DNA of 23,543 nt. Source: an uncultured Collinsella sp. Lineage in GTDB: Bacteria; Actinomycetota; Coriobacteriia; Coriobacteriales; Coriobacteriaceae. Position 1 is the first letter of the stretch. Each line of letters begins with the position of its first letter. Of the stretch, positions 1-6,220 are shown piece by piece. Under the pieces are notes generated by a model. The model ran no database searches and was not told where the DNA came from. It worked only from the letters and a program-made list of their open reading frames with translations. A program made the position numbers and the translations under genes. The stretch is from contig URTZ01000011.1 of the NCBI GenBank assembly GCA_900550825.1, forward strand, positions 1 through 23,543, given 5' to 3'.

Positions 1-529
1 GGCGCGGCATCGTGAACGACCCCTTCGCGTGGTTGCCCTTGAACGACTCGGGGAAGTAGGTCTCGTCGAGCTCGCAGCCGCAGCCCCGCTCGGCCCTGAA
101 CGAGGGGGAGTAGGCCGAGAGGCACTCGATCAGCCTGTGGCGCATGGTGTAGGCGGTCTTGAGGCAGACGCGGCAGCGCCTCGCGCACTCGCGCAGGGGC
201 AGCATGAGCGCGAAGCACTCGGCGTAGGCCATCCAGGTCTCCTTCGGGAGCCTGCTCGTCCCCAGGATGCGCTCGCTGCCCATGCCGAAGGTCCTGCCGC
301 AGCCCCGGCAGAGGTAGCGCTGCTCGCCGTTCTTCGATTTGCCCTTCTTCACGACCGCGACGGACCCGCAGCGCGGGCAGCGTTCGATTTCGCAGGCGGA
401 GCCGGCCGCGTCGTCGAACGCCGCCGCGCGGATCACGTCCCTGACGGACTCGATAGCGCGGCGGCGCTCGGTCTTGCTGAGGTTCGCCATGCCCTTCTTG
501 AAGTTGAGGACCAGGTCTTCGGCGTTCAT
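1..529 (-). CDS. IS1595/ISXO2-like transposase, N-terminal part (runs off left edge)
   Basis: Reading the minus strand from the ATG at 529 gives 176 open codons to the window edge. Near residues 54-84 there is a zinc-ribbon pattern: CPRCGS, then a basic stretch, then YLCRGCGRTF. A helical region follows, then a CELDETYFPESFKGNH segment close to the edge. A zinc ribbon followed by a DETY-type first catalytic Asp is the layout of the IS1595 (ISXO2-like) DDE transposases, which cut and join the ends of their own element. The remaining catalytic residues would lie outside the window, so intactness cannot be judged. I could not identify the terminal inverted repeat upstream of 529. Family assignment rests on motifs only; another zinc-ribbon IS family (IS1-like) is the main alternative. 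Confidence 0.75.
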   Translation of the reverse strand, partial: MNAEDLVLNFKKGMANLSKTERRRAIESVRDVIRAAAFDDAAGSACEIERCPRCGSVAVVKKGKSKNGEQRYLCRGCGRTFGMGSERILGTSRLPKETWMAYAECFALMLPLRECARRCRVCLKTAYTMRHRLIECLSAYSPSFRAERGCGCELDETYFPESFKGNHAKGSFTMPR

Positions 530-851
530 GCTGCCCCCATCATCGCGGTCTACGGGGTCAAAGATATGGCACCGTGGGGACACATGTATGTCAATCCTGG
601 TCTAACAGAGCCTAATTTAATCCCGTGCTTTGTGCTGCTTGCTGGCGTTGCCGGGAGCGCGGTGGCCACGTGGTTCATGAGACGGCGGTGCTGTCTCCTT
701 TTTTGCAAGTAAAGAGGTCCGTTTGCGAACGAGCTTCGACTACTGAAGATGCGATGTTCGCACTAACGACATAGCGTAATTACGGCATTGTTGGTTTACG
801 CACAAATTGAAGAAATCTAAAAGATGCGTCGATTTCACTTCGCCCGCAGCG
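530..851. other. Non-coding gap between transposase start and ATPase stop
   Basis: These 322 bases contain no gene I can support. The part next to the transposase start (about 540-618) should hold the end of the insertion sequence, but no clear terminal repeat is visible. The middle (619-724) is one copy of a diverged direct repeat also found at 2981-3085. The rest (725-851) is relatively AT-rich and sits just beyond the stop codon of the ATPase gene; no convincing terminator hairpin is seen there. Confidence 0.6.
619..724 (+). repeat. Diverged ~105-bp direct repeat, copy 1
   Basis: Copy 1 starts with AATCCCGTGC and ends with AAAGAGGTCCGTTT. It aligns with 2981-3085 in the same orientation: the first 34 bases differ at one position, the middle is more diverged, and the last part (AAAGAGG, one variable base, CCGTTT) matches again. 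It lies about 90 bp upstream of the transposase start. Unlike copy 2, its right end does not fold into a hairpin. It is probably non-coding. Confidence 0.8.
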
Positions 852-2129
852 TTACGGTGCGAGAACGTCCAATGGAACAACTTGGACGCCGCGGTCGGTA
901 ACATAGGCTTGTGAACCAAATCCAATAATCGCTACTTTAGAAACCGGCGGGGTGTTTCCGGCAGCAACCATCCGCTCTTCGACGGCAACAAGATTGTCAG
1001 ATGCCTCTTCGATTTGAGCGGAACTGAGCTTGACCTCAACGGGAATCCACATCCCACCTGGAGCCGCTATGACAGCGTCGACCTCAAGATCGCGGGAATC
1101 GTGATAGTGATAAAGGCCCATTCCGTTTGCCCTCGCATAGACCCATAGATCATGGAGCGCCAACGATTCGAAAAGCAGCCCAAGTGTCTTGAAGTCTGAC
1201 AACAACGTCTCCACAGTCGCCCCGAGCGCAGCCGCTGCAAGCGACGGGTCGGCAAGATGATGCTTACGCGCCTCCCTCAGATGCACCGGAGATCTCATCG
1301 CGGGATTCCATGCGGGGATATCGCAGGCGAAACTCAATCTGCTAAGAAGGGATATGTATGATGCCGCTGTTTGTCTCGATACGTCGCCACCCAAATCGGC
1401 CACAAGCGTCTTGAGCGTCGCAAGAGTGGATTCGTTGCGCGCCAACGACGCGATGACGGCTTTCACTTTCTCAGGATCTCGTCGAGAGCCATCGACGCGG
1501 GGGATGTCTTCCTCAGCGACTATCTCGATATATCGTTTTGCCGTCGCGGACGCAATTCGCGCGTCATGCCCAATCGACGCCGGCCATCCACCGCAAACGA
1601 TGCGCTCGGCGATCTCGGCAGAACCCATCGATCCGAAGGCGCCCCTGAACTTTTCGCCAGAAATGATGCCCGACAGCTTAACCGCACCGCTAGATTTCCC
1701 AAGTTCGAAAAGCGTCATGGTGTCCATGCGCAATTTAGCGAACCTTCCAGCGCCACTGTGCATCGGCCGCTCATTGTCTCGCGGTGTCGCCGACCCCGTA
1801 AATATGAACTGGCCAGGCTCGCCGCCGCGGTTGTCGCACTCAAACCGTGCCGCGTCCCAAAGTTTCGGAACCTCCTGCCATTCGTCGATCAGCCGCGGCA
1901 CTTCGCCAGAAACGGCAAGCGCCGGGTCCGTCTCGGCACGCAAACGATTCTCGAAGTTGCGCGACGGATCCATGAGAAGGAGCCTGGACGCCGCACGGGT
2001 CCCGGCTGTGGTTGTCTTTCCACACCATTTCGGTCCTTCGATGAGAACGGCACCGAATATCCCTAGCATCTGGTCGAGCTCATTTTCGATAATTCGAGTG
2101 TAGTACTTTTTTGGCATATTCTTCACCAT
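852..2129 (-). CDS. AAA ATPase with DUF4143 / PD-(D/E)XK-like C-terminus
   Basis: This 425-residue protein has an N-terminal P-loop (GPKWCGKTT, residues 32-40) and a Walker B-like RLIDEW (Asp82, Glu83). The middle resembles the DUF4143 region of bacterial and archaeal AAA_14-type ATPases. The C-terminal part has DLEVD followed by PVEVK (Glu349/Asp351, Glu365, Lys367), a PD-(D/E)XK nuclease-like pattern. Such proteins are common as multiple scattered paralogues, but their cellular role is not established; DNA binding is inferred. An internal ATG at 2117 is an alternative start, and neither start has a strong ribosome binding site. The gene is less GC-rich than the core genes here and stands alone among gene remnants, suggesting acquisition. 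A 23-bp repeat array lies immediately upstream and may run into the start codon, suggesting autoregulation. The stop is at 852. Confidence 0.9.
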   Translation of the reverse strand: MVKNMPKKYYTRIIENELDQMLGIFGAVLIEGPKWCGKTTTAGTRAASRLLLMDPSRNFENRLRAETDPALAVSGEVPRLIDEWQEVPKLWDAARFECDNRGGEPGQFIFTGSATPRDNERPMHSGAGRFAKLRMDTMTLFELGKSSGAVKLSGIISGEKFRGAFGSMGSAEIAERIVCGGWPASIGHDARIASATAKRYIEIVAEEDIPRVDGSRRDPEKVKAVIASLARNESTLATLKTLVADLGGDVSRQTAASYISLLSRLSFACDIPAWNPAMRSPVHLREARKHHLADPSLAAAALGATVETLLSDFKTLGLLFESLALHDLWVYARANGMGLYHYHDSRDLEVDAVIAAPGGMWIPVEVKLSSAQIEEASDNLVAVEERMVAAGNTPPVSKVAIIGFGSQAYVTDRGVQVVPLDVLAP

Positions 2130-2236
2130 TGATTACCAGCGCGTTTAACCAAATTTACAGTTTTCATTTAACCAGATTTCAATTATTTGATTAACCAGAT
2201 TTGCATATTTCGGTTAACGAGACAGATTAAACATGA
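2122..2236. repeat. 23-bp direct-repeat (iteron-like) array upstream of the ATPase
   Basis: On the plus strand TTAACCA begins at 2145, 2168 and 2191, and TTAACGA at 2214, giving exact 23-bp steps. The conserved core is TTAACCAGATTT (TTAACCAAATTT in the first of these units), followed by about 11 variable AT-rich bases. One step earlier, at 2122, there is a degenerate TTCACCA overlapping the ATPase start codon (complement of 2127-2129). The array fills nearly all of the gap between the ATPase start and the XRE remnant. A 23-bp period is about two helical turns, so bound protein would lie on one face of the DNA. It is most simply read as an operator or iteron-like binding site; the binding protein is unknown. 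Confidence 0.85.
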
Positions 2237-2261
2237 ACGAGCCAAGTCAGATGAGAATCAT

Positions 2262-2405
2262 CTACTCGACACCGCGCATGAGCTCCGAAATGGTGATGTG
2301 AAAGCCGTCGGTAATCTTCTTGAGATTTGAAAGGCTGACATTGCGCTGCCCGACCTCAATGCTCGCGTAGTAGGAGCGATCCATCTCAATCAAATTAGCG
2401 GACGG
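2262..2405 (-). pseudogene. XRE-type HTH regulator, C-terminal remnant
   Basis: On the minus strand the last ~45 codons before the stop at 2262 read like the second half of an XRE helix-turn-helix domain: MDRSYYASIEVGQRNVSLSN, then LKKITDGFHITISEL. The usual first helices are absent. The frame stays open further upstream, but that sequence is low-complexity Arg/Gly/Pro translation overlapping the neighbouring small-protein gene in another frame, so it is not part of the original protein. No start codon with a ribosome binding site is visible. I read this as a truncated remnant, probably left by the deletion that also affected the adjacent gene. Whether it ever regulated the 23-bp array next to it is unknown. 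Confidence 0.65.
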
Positions 2406-2425
2406 AGTGCCCGGGCTCGTTGCGC

Positions 2426-2680
2426 CTAGGGCGCGGCGGGGTCGGCGACGTCGGAGGTGTCGATCTCGCCAAGAATGGCGAGCCGGCTGATGAACGGGAT
2501 GCCCTCGGGTTCGTCCACCTCGACGCCGCCGAGCACGATGGTGCTGTCGCGCGTGTCGATTTGGGTTGTGAACACGGCCGGGTCGAAGCCCGAAGCGATA
2601 AAGCCAATGCCCGCGAGGACAACACCCGCGGCAACGAGCCCGCCCGCCACGGCGAGGTAAATCTTCTTCGCGCTGGTCAT
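2426..2680 (-). CDS. Small membrane protein, possibly N-terminal fragment of a DUF4097-like protein
   Basis: This encodes 84 residues from the ATG at 2680. The start is set by AAGGAG (complement of 2689-2694) with an 8-base gap; the GTG at 2689 lies on the ribosome binding site and is rejected. A single hydrophobic segment (about residues 7-28: LAVAGGLVAAGVVLAGIGF) is followed by a polar tail containing FTTQIDTRDSTIVLGG and ending DVADPAAP. A short N-terminal anchor followed by this kind of segment resembles the beginning of DUF4097-type putative adhesins, which are normally much longer, so the gene may be truncated where it meets the XRE remnant. This is resemblance from memory, not a search result. 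It could also be a genuine small membrane protein. Confidence 0.55.
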   Translation of the reverse strand: MTSAKKIYLAVAGGLVAAGVVLAGIGFIASGFDPAVFTTQIDTRDSTIVLGGVEVDEPEGIPFISRLAILGEIDTSDVADPAAP

Positions 2681-2739
2681 GGTACTCACTCCTTTCTACG
2701 CCGCGAGATACGCGGCAGCAGCCCGGAGAGCGTCGCCCC

Positions 2740-2976
2740 CGCCGCGAACTCCTCATCCTGGACGAGCTGGGCTACGTGCCGCTGGACATCGAGGGCGCGA
2801 GGCTGCTGTTCCAGGTGATGTCGGTGCCGGAGGGCAGGCAGAGCATGATCGTCACGGCCAACATAGAGTTCAGCAAGTGGGTGACCGTGTTCGGCGACGA
2901 CAAGATGGCGGCGGCTGTCGTGGACAGGCTCGTCTACACGGGCAGGCTCGTGGAGTTCAACGGCGCAAGCTGCAGA
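2740..2976 (+). pseudogene. IS21-family helper ATPase (IstB), C-terminal remnant
   Basis: The plus strand reads RRELLILDELGYVPLD at about 2740-2790, the Walker B region of IstB. It continues through GARLLFQVMS, MIVTANIEFSKW, VFGDDKMAAAVVDRLVYTG and EFNGAS, the usual IstB C-terminal order. IstB is the ATP-dependent partner of the IS21 transposase IstA. Here the P-loop half and IstA are missing, and just after 2976 the reading frame runs into the 105-bp repeat (stop at 3024). It is therefore a dead fragment of an IS21-type element, opposite in orientation to the gene remnants to its left. About 50 bases (2690-2740) between it and the small membrane gene show nothing recognisable. Confidence 0.85.
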
Positions 2977-2980
2977 ATTG

Positions 2981-3085
2981 AATCCCGTGTTTTGTGCTGC
3001 TTGCTGGCGTTGCCTGGGCATTGATGGCTACGTAGTTCAAGAGACGTTGCTGCTGCTTGGATTTTGCAGTTAAAGAGGCCCGTTT
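2981..3085 (+). repeat. Diverged ~105-bp direct repeat, copy 2
   Basis: This is the partner of 619-724 in the same orientation, starting AATCCCGTGT and ending AAAGAGGCCCGTTT. It abuts the IstB remnant on its left. Its right end forms the left arm of the strong terminator hairpin at 3072-3117. If the terminator is the native context, copy 2 is the resident version and copy 1 the derived one, but the direction of duplication cannot be settled from one genome. Confidence 0.8.
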
Positions 3086-3118
3086 CCCTGGTTTTGGTTG
3101 GGGAAACGGGCCTCTTTT
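3072..3118. terminator. Bidirectional intrinsic terminator, 17-bp stem
   Basis: AAAGAGGCCCGTTTCCC (3072-3088) pairs perfectly with 3101-3117 around a 12-base loop. Because each arm begins or ends with an A or T run, both strands carry a short U-rich tail. It lies 44 bp beyond the stop of the minus-strand surface-protein gene and is its most likely terminator. Confidence 0.85.
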
Positions 3119-3161
3119 GGGTTTCGGTTTGTGGATTGACGAAGGTGACGTTCGTCGGCAG

Positions 3162-4186
3162 CTATTTTGAGTTCTTGAGGCGGCGGGTGGCTGCGGCAGT
3201 TATTCCGAGCCCCATGGCGGCGATTCCTGCTAGTGCGATTGCGCTTGGCGTTGTGTCGCCTGTGTTTGCGAGCTTGCCGGCGGTCGTAGTTGCTTGCTTG
3301 CCGTTGCTTGCGTTCGCTTGCTTGGCGGAGCTCGGTGCGGCGTCTTTGCCGGTCGCGGGCGAGCCGGCGGGCTGTGCCGTCTCGTCCGGTTGCGCCGAGC
3401 CGGAGGGAGGTGTTGTCTCGGTCGGTCGCGTTATCTCGGGCGAGGTGGCCTTATCAGCTGCTGCTTTTGCCTCTTCGTATGCCTTGCAGGCGTCGTCATA
3501 GGCCGCTTGCGCCTTTTCCAAATCGTCGGTGAGCGCATTTCGCTTGGCTATGTCCTCGTCGATGCGGGCTTTGACTTCCTTCGCCTCACTTTCGAAATGC
3601 TGAACCTGTTTTTCCTGGCTTTCGAGCCGGCGTTGGTAGTGGTGAAGATCATCTTCACAAGATTTTTCTCGCGTTTCTGCCGCCATGATCTCACTGCGCA
3701 ACTGCTTAATATGCTCCTTAATAGCTGTGCTGGGCTCCTCGTCGCCGAGTGCTTCAAGTGCCTTATCTAATTCTGCCTGAAGGCCGCTTGTCCGGTTGTG
3801 GGCCTCATCGTATTTGGCTTGGCTGCATCGACATTCGCCTGCATGGCGGGAAGGGGTTCCCTCCATTTGGCGGCTTCCGCCACTATCATGTCGTAGAGTT
3901 CTTGAAATGCGGCAATGTCATCATCGATTTCCGCAAGTTTCTCGGGACTTGCGGCCTCTTTTGCGGCTTCGAGGTTTTTGAGCGCTTCCTGCATGGCCGC
4001 ATACGCTTTGTCTTTTTCGGTGGCCGCGGTTTCGCTCGAGGCCGCCGTCTGCAGGACAACTGCATCGACAGGGGAGTTGGTTTCTGCCGCTATCGCCGTT
4101 GCGGGGGCGATTCCCGCGGCAAGTGCCAGGGAAAGGGCGATGCCCATGGTTGCTCGTCTTGCTCTTCTTGCGAGAATGTCGTTCAT
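3162..4186 (-). pseudogene. Sortase-anchored (LANTG) coiled-coil surface protein, frameshifted
   Basis: The gene starts at ATG 4186, preceded by GAGGTG. Residues 1-34 form a signal peptide (RRARR, hydrophobic core, AIAA). A long charged, Ala/Glu/Lys-rich coiled-coil region follows, then a Pro/Ser/Thr/Ala-rich spacer, and at the end LANTG, a hydrophobic segment and RRLKNSK. This is the layout of proteins exported by Sec and covalently attached to the wall by sortase. The two halves lie in different frames. Frame 1 ends early at 3767 (139 aa), and the anchor-bearing frame is open from about 3866 to 3162. One base seems to be missing between 3818 and 3819: adding a G on the coding strand turns AAGCCAAA into AAGGCCAAA, gives DAAKAKYDEA, and restores a 341-residue protein. 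As it stands, the product would be secreted without an anchor. A sequencing error is the alternative. Confidence 0.85.
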
Positions 4187-4237
4187 CTCGGCACCTCATT
4201 TCAAGGGTCGGCGGCTCAACTTGGTAGCACTAAGGTA

Positions 4238-4243
4238 AGTATA
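4238..4243 (-). promoter_or_regulatory. Candidate -10 box for the LANTG surface-protein gene
   Basis: The minus strand reads TATACT, one mismatch from the consensus -10, about 52 bases before the start codon at 4186. No convincing -35 box is seen at the usual spacing, so this is only a candidate. Confidence 0.35.
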
Positions 4244-4289
4244 TCAGGCGATTGACCTGCTCTTGAATCTCGCCAGAAATGACTCGTTG

Positions 4290-4319
4290 TTTACGCATGC
4301 TCTAGGGCGACAGTACTAT
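4290..4319 (+). promoter_or_regulatory. Candidate promoter of the ABC exporter operon
   Basis: TTTACG (4290-4295) and TACTAT (4314-4319) are separated by 18 bases and lie about 45 bases before the ATG at 4364. Both boxes are imperfect. Confidence 0.35.
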
Positions 4320-4363
4320 CATGGTTCGAATTGAGTGTGAATGATGATAGGGAGCGCCTATTT

Positions 4364-6220
4364 ATGATTGAGCTGCTCAGGCGTTTTGGTGGTAAGTTTC
4401 GCCGGTATATGGTGATTGGCCCTGCGTGCAAGCTGATCGAAGTGATCTTTGACCTGCTTACGCCGCTGGTGATTGCCCAGATGATCGATCAAGGCATTGG
4501 CTCGCACGACGTGAACGCCGTTATCCGCTACGGCATGGTACTTGCCGCCATGGCTGTGATCGGCATCTCGTTTACGCTCGTCTGCCAAAAGATGGCGGCG
4601 CTCACCTCGCAGGGCATGGGCACCGATATCCGCGGTGCGCTCTACCAGCACATCAACAAGTTGAGCTATGCCGAACTCGACCGCTTTGGCACGCCGTCGC
4701 TTATCACCCGCATCACCAACGACGTCAACCAGGTGCAGCTCGCTGTGGCGCTGGGCGTACGCATGCTCATCCGCTGGCCCTTCTTGGCGGTGGGCTCTAT
4801 GTGCGCGGCCCTTGCCATCGACCTTAAGCTCGGCATGATCTTTTTGATTTGCACGCCCGCCATTGGCCTGGTGTTTTGGTTTGTCATGGCGCGCTGCATT
4901 CCGTACTACAAGCAGCTGCAGGCAAAGCTCGACCGCATCGCGCTCATTTGCCGCGAGGGGCTTTCGGGCGCCCGCGTGGTTCGCGCCTTTGTACGCGAAG
5001 ATCACGAGCGCGAGCGCTTTGCCCAAGCCGCCGATGACCAGGCCAATACCGCCATCGCGGTGGGCAAGCTCTCGTCAATCCTTAATCCCGTCACGTTTTT
5101 GGTGATGAACCTGGGCGTGTGCGCCATCCTGTGGGTGGGCGGCATCCAGGTCAACGTGGGCGAGCTTACGCAGGGCCAGGTCATGGCGTTTGTGAACTAC
5201 ATGACGCAGACCCTCACCTCCATCGTCTACGTGGCCAACCTGGTCGTTGTCTTTACCAAGGCGAGCGCCAGCGCGTCGCGCATCAATGAGGTGCTCAATT
5301 GCGTGCCGAGCATCACCGACGAGGGCAATCAGCCGGTTGCGCTGCCCGAGCTGAGCGACCTGGCGGGTGGCGCTGTTCCGGCCCCTGCGCTGAGCTTGAG
5401 CCATGCGAGCTTCTCCTTTGGCACCGGCGCTGCCAACGCCGTCAACGATGTGACCCTGGAGCTTCCGCTGGGCAAGACGCTCGGCATTATCGGCGGTACG
5501 GGCAGCGGTAAGTCCACGCTCGTCTCGCTTATCCCGCGTCTGTACGATGCGGGTACCGGCAGTGTGAGCGTGATGGGCTCCGACGTGCGCGCTTGGCCGC
5601 TCGACCAACTGCGCCACGTGGTCGCGACCGTTCCGCAGCGCGCGTCGCTGGCGAGCGGCACCATCCGCAGCAACCTGACCTGGCGTGACGAGTCGGCGAC
5701 CGACGATGAGCTCTGGGCGGCGCTCGATATGGCGCAGGCCAGCGAGTTCGTGCGCAACAAGCCGCAGGGTCTCGACGCCCCGGTCGAGGCGGGTGGCAAG
5801 AACTTCAGCGGCGGTCAGCGCCAGCGCCTGACCATCGCGCGCGCCTTGGTGGGTTCGCCTCAGATATTGATCATGGACGACTCCGCCTCGGCGCTCGACT
5901 TTAAGACTGATGCGGCGCTTCGTCACGCTATTCGCGAGCGCAGCGTGCGCGGTGCCGCCGAGGGCGGGCTGCCGCTCACGACGGTGATCGTAAGCCAGCG
6001 CGTCTCGACCGTGCGCGACGCCGACATGATCTGCGTACTCGATCACGGCTCGGTTGCGGGCCTGGGCACGCATGACGAGCTGTACGCGACCTGCCAGCTC
6101 TACCGCGAGATCTGCCAGTCGCAGCTGCGCCGCGAGGAGCTCGAGGGTCAGCAGGGGAGCGCGACGCCCGCGTCTGTCCCGGCTGCCCCGGCATCCACTT
6201 GCGCAAAGGAGGGCTGCTAA
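4364..6220 (+). CDS. ABC exporter half-transporter with degenerate ATP site (TM287/BmrC-like)
   Basis: This 618-residue protein has an N-terminal six-helix exporter membrane domain (about residues 1-310) and a C-terminal nucleotide-binding domain. The Walker A is GGTGSGKST (377-385), the signature FSGGQ (481-485) and the Walker B IMDDS (Asp505, Asp506). The usual catalytic Glu is replaced by Asp506, and the H-loop His is Gln545 (VSQR). The TM287 side of TM287/288-type heterodimeric exporters shows these same two changes, so I infer that it pairs with the next gene. The ATG at 4364 is chosen because GGGAG lies 9 bases upstream; the TTG at 4331 has no such site. The stop directly abuts the next ATG, implying translational coupling. 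The substrate is unknown; drugs, peptides or lipids are typical of the family. Confidence 0.95.
   Translation: MIELLRRFGGKFRRYMVIGPACKLIEVIFDLLTPLVIAQMIDQGIGSHDVNAVIRYGMVLAAMAVIGISFTLVCQKMAALTSQGMGTDIRGALYQHINKLSYAELDRFGTPSLITRITNDVNQVQLAVALGVRMLIRWPFLAVGSMCAALAIDLKLGMIFLICTPAIGLVFWFVMARCIPYYKQLQAKLDRIALICREGLSGARVVRAFVREDHERERFAQAADDQANTAIAVGKLSSILNPVTFLVMNLGVCAILWVGGIQVNVGELTQGQVMAFVNYMTQTLTSIVYVANLVVVFTKASASASRINEVLNCVPSITDEGNQPVALPELSDLAGGAVPAPALSLSHASFSFGTGAANAVNDVTLELPLGKTLGIIGGTGSGKSTLVSLIPRLYDAGTGSVSVMGSDVRAWPLDQLRHVVATVPQRASLASGTIRSNLTWRDESATDDELWAALDMAQASEFVRNKPQGLDAPVEAGGKNFSGGQRQRLTIARALVGSPQILIMDDSASALDFKTDAALRHAIRERSVRGAAEGGLPLTTVIVSQRVSTVRDADMICVLDHGSVAGLGTHDELYATCQLYREICQSQLRREELEGQQGSATPASVPAAPASTCAKEGC

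Noticed and set aside
29..712. 227-codon plus-strand frame at the left edge
   Set aside because: Antisense to the transposase, which has a zinc ribbon and DETY motif on the minus strand.
740..925. 61-codon minus-strand frame at the end of the ATPase gene
   Set aside because: Overlaps the ATPase C-terminus in another frame, with no ribosome binding site or domain.
2122..2236. CRISPR array
   Set aside because: The 23-bp units are contiguous with a 12-bp core and no 30-40-bp unique spacers; no cas genes nearby.
3810..3825. Programmed ribosomal frameshift in the surface-protein gene
   Set aside because: No slippery heptamer or downstream pseudoknot is evident; a one-base deletion explains the two frames simply.
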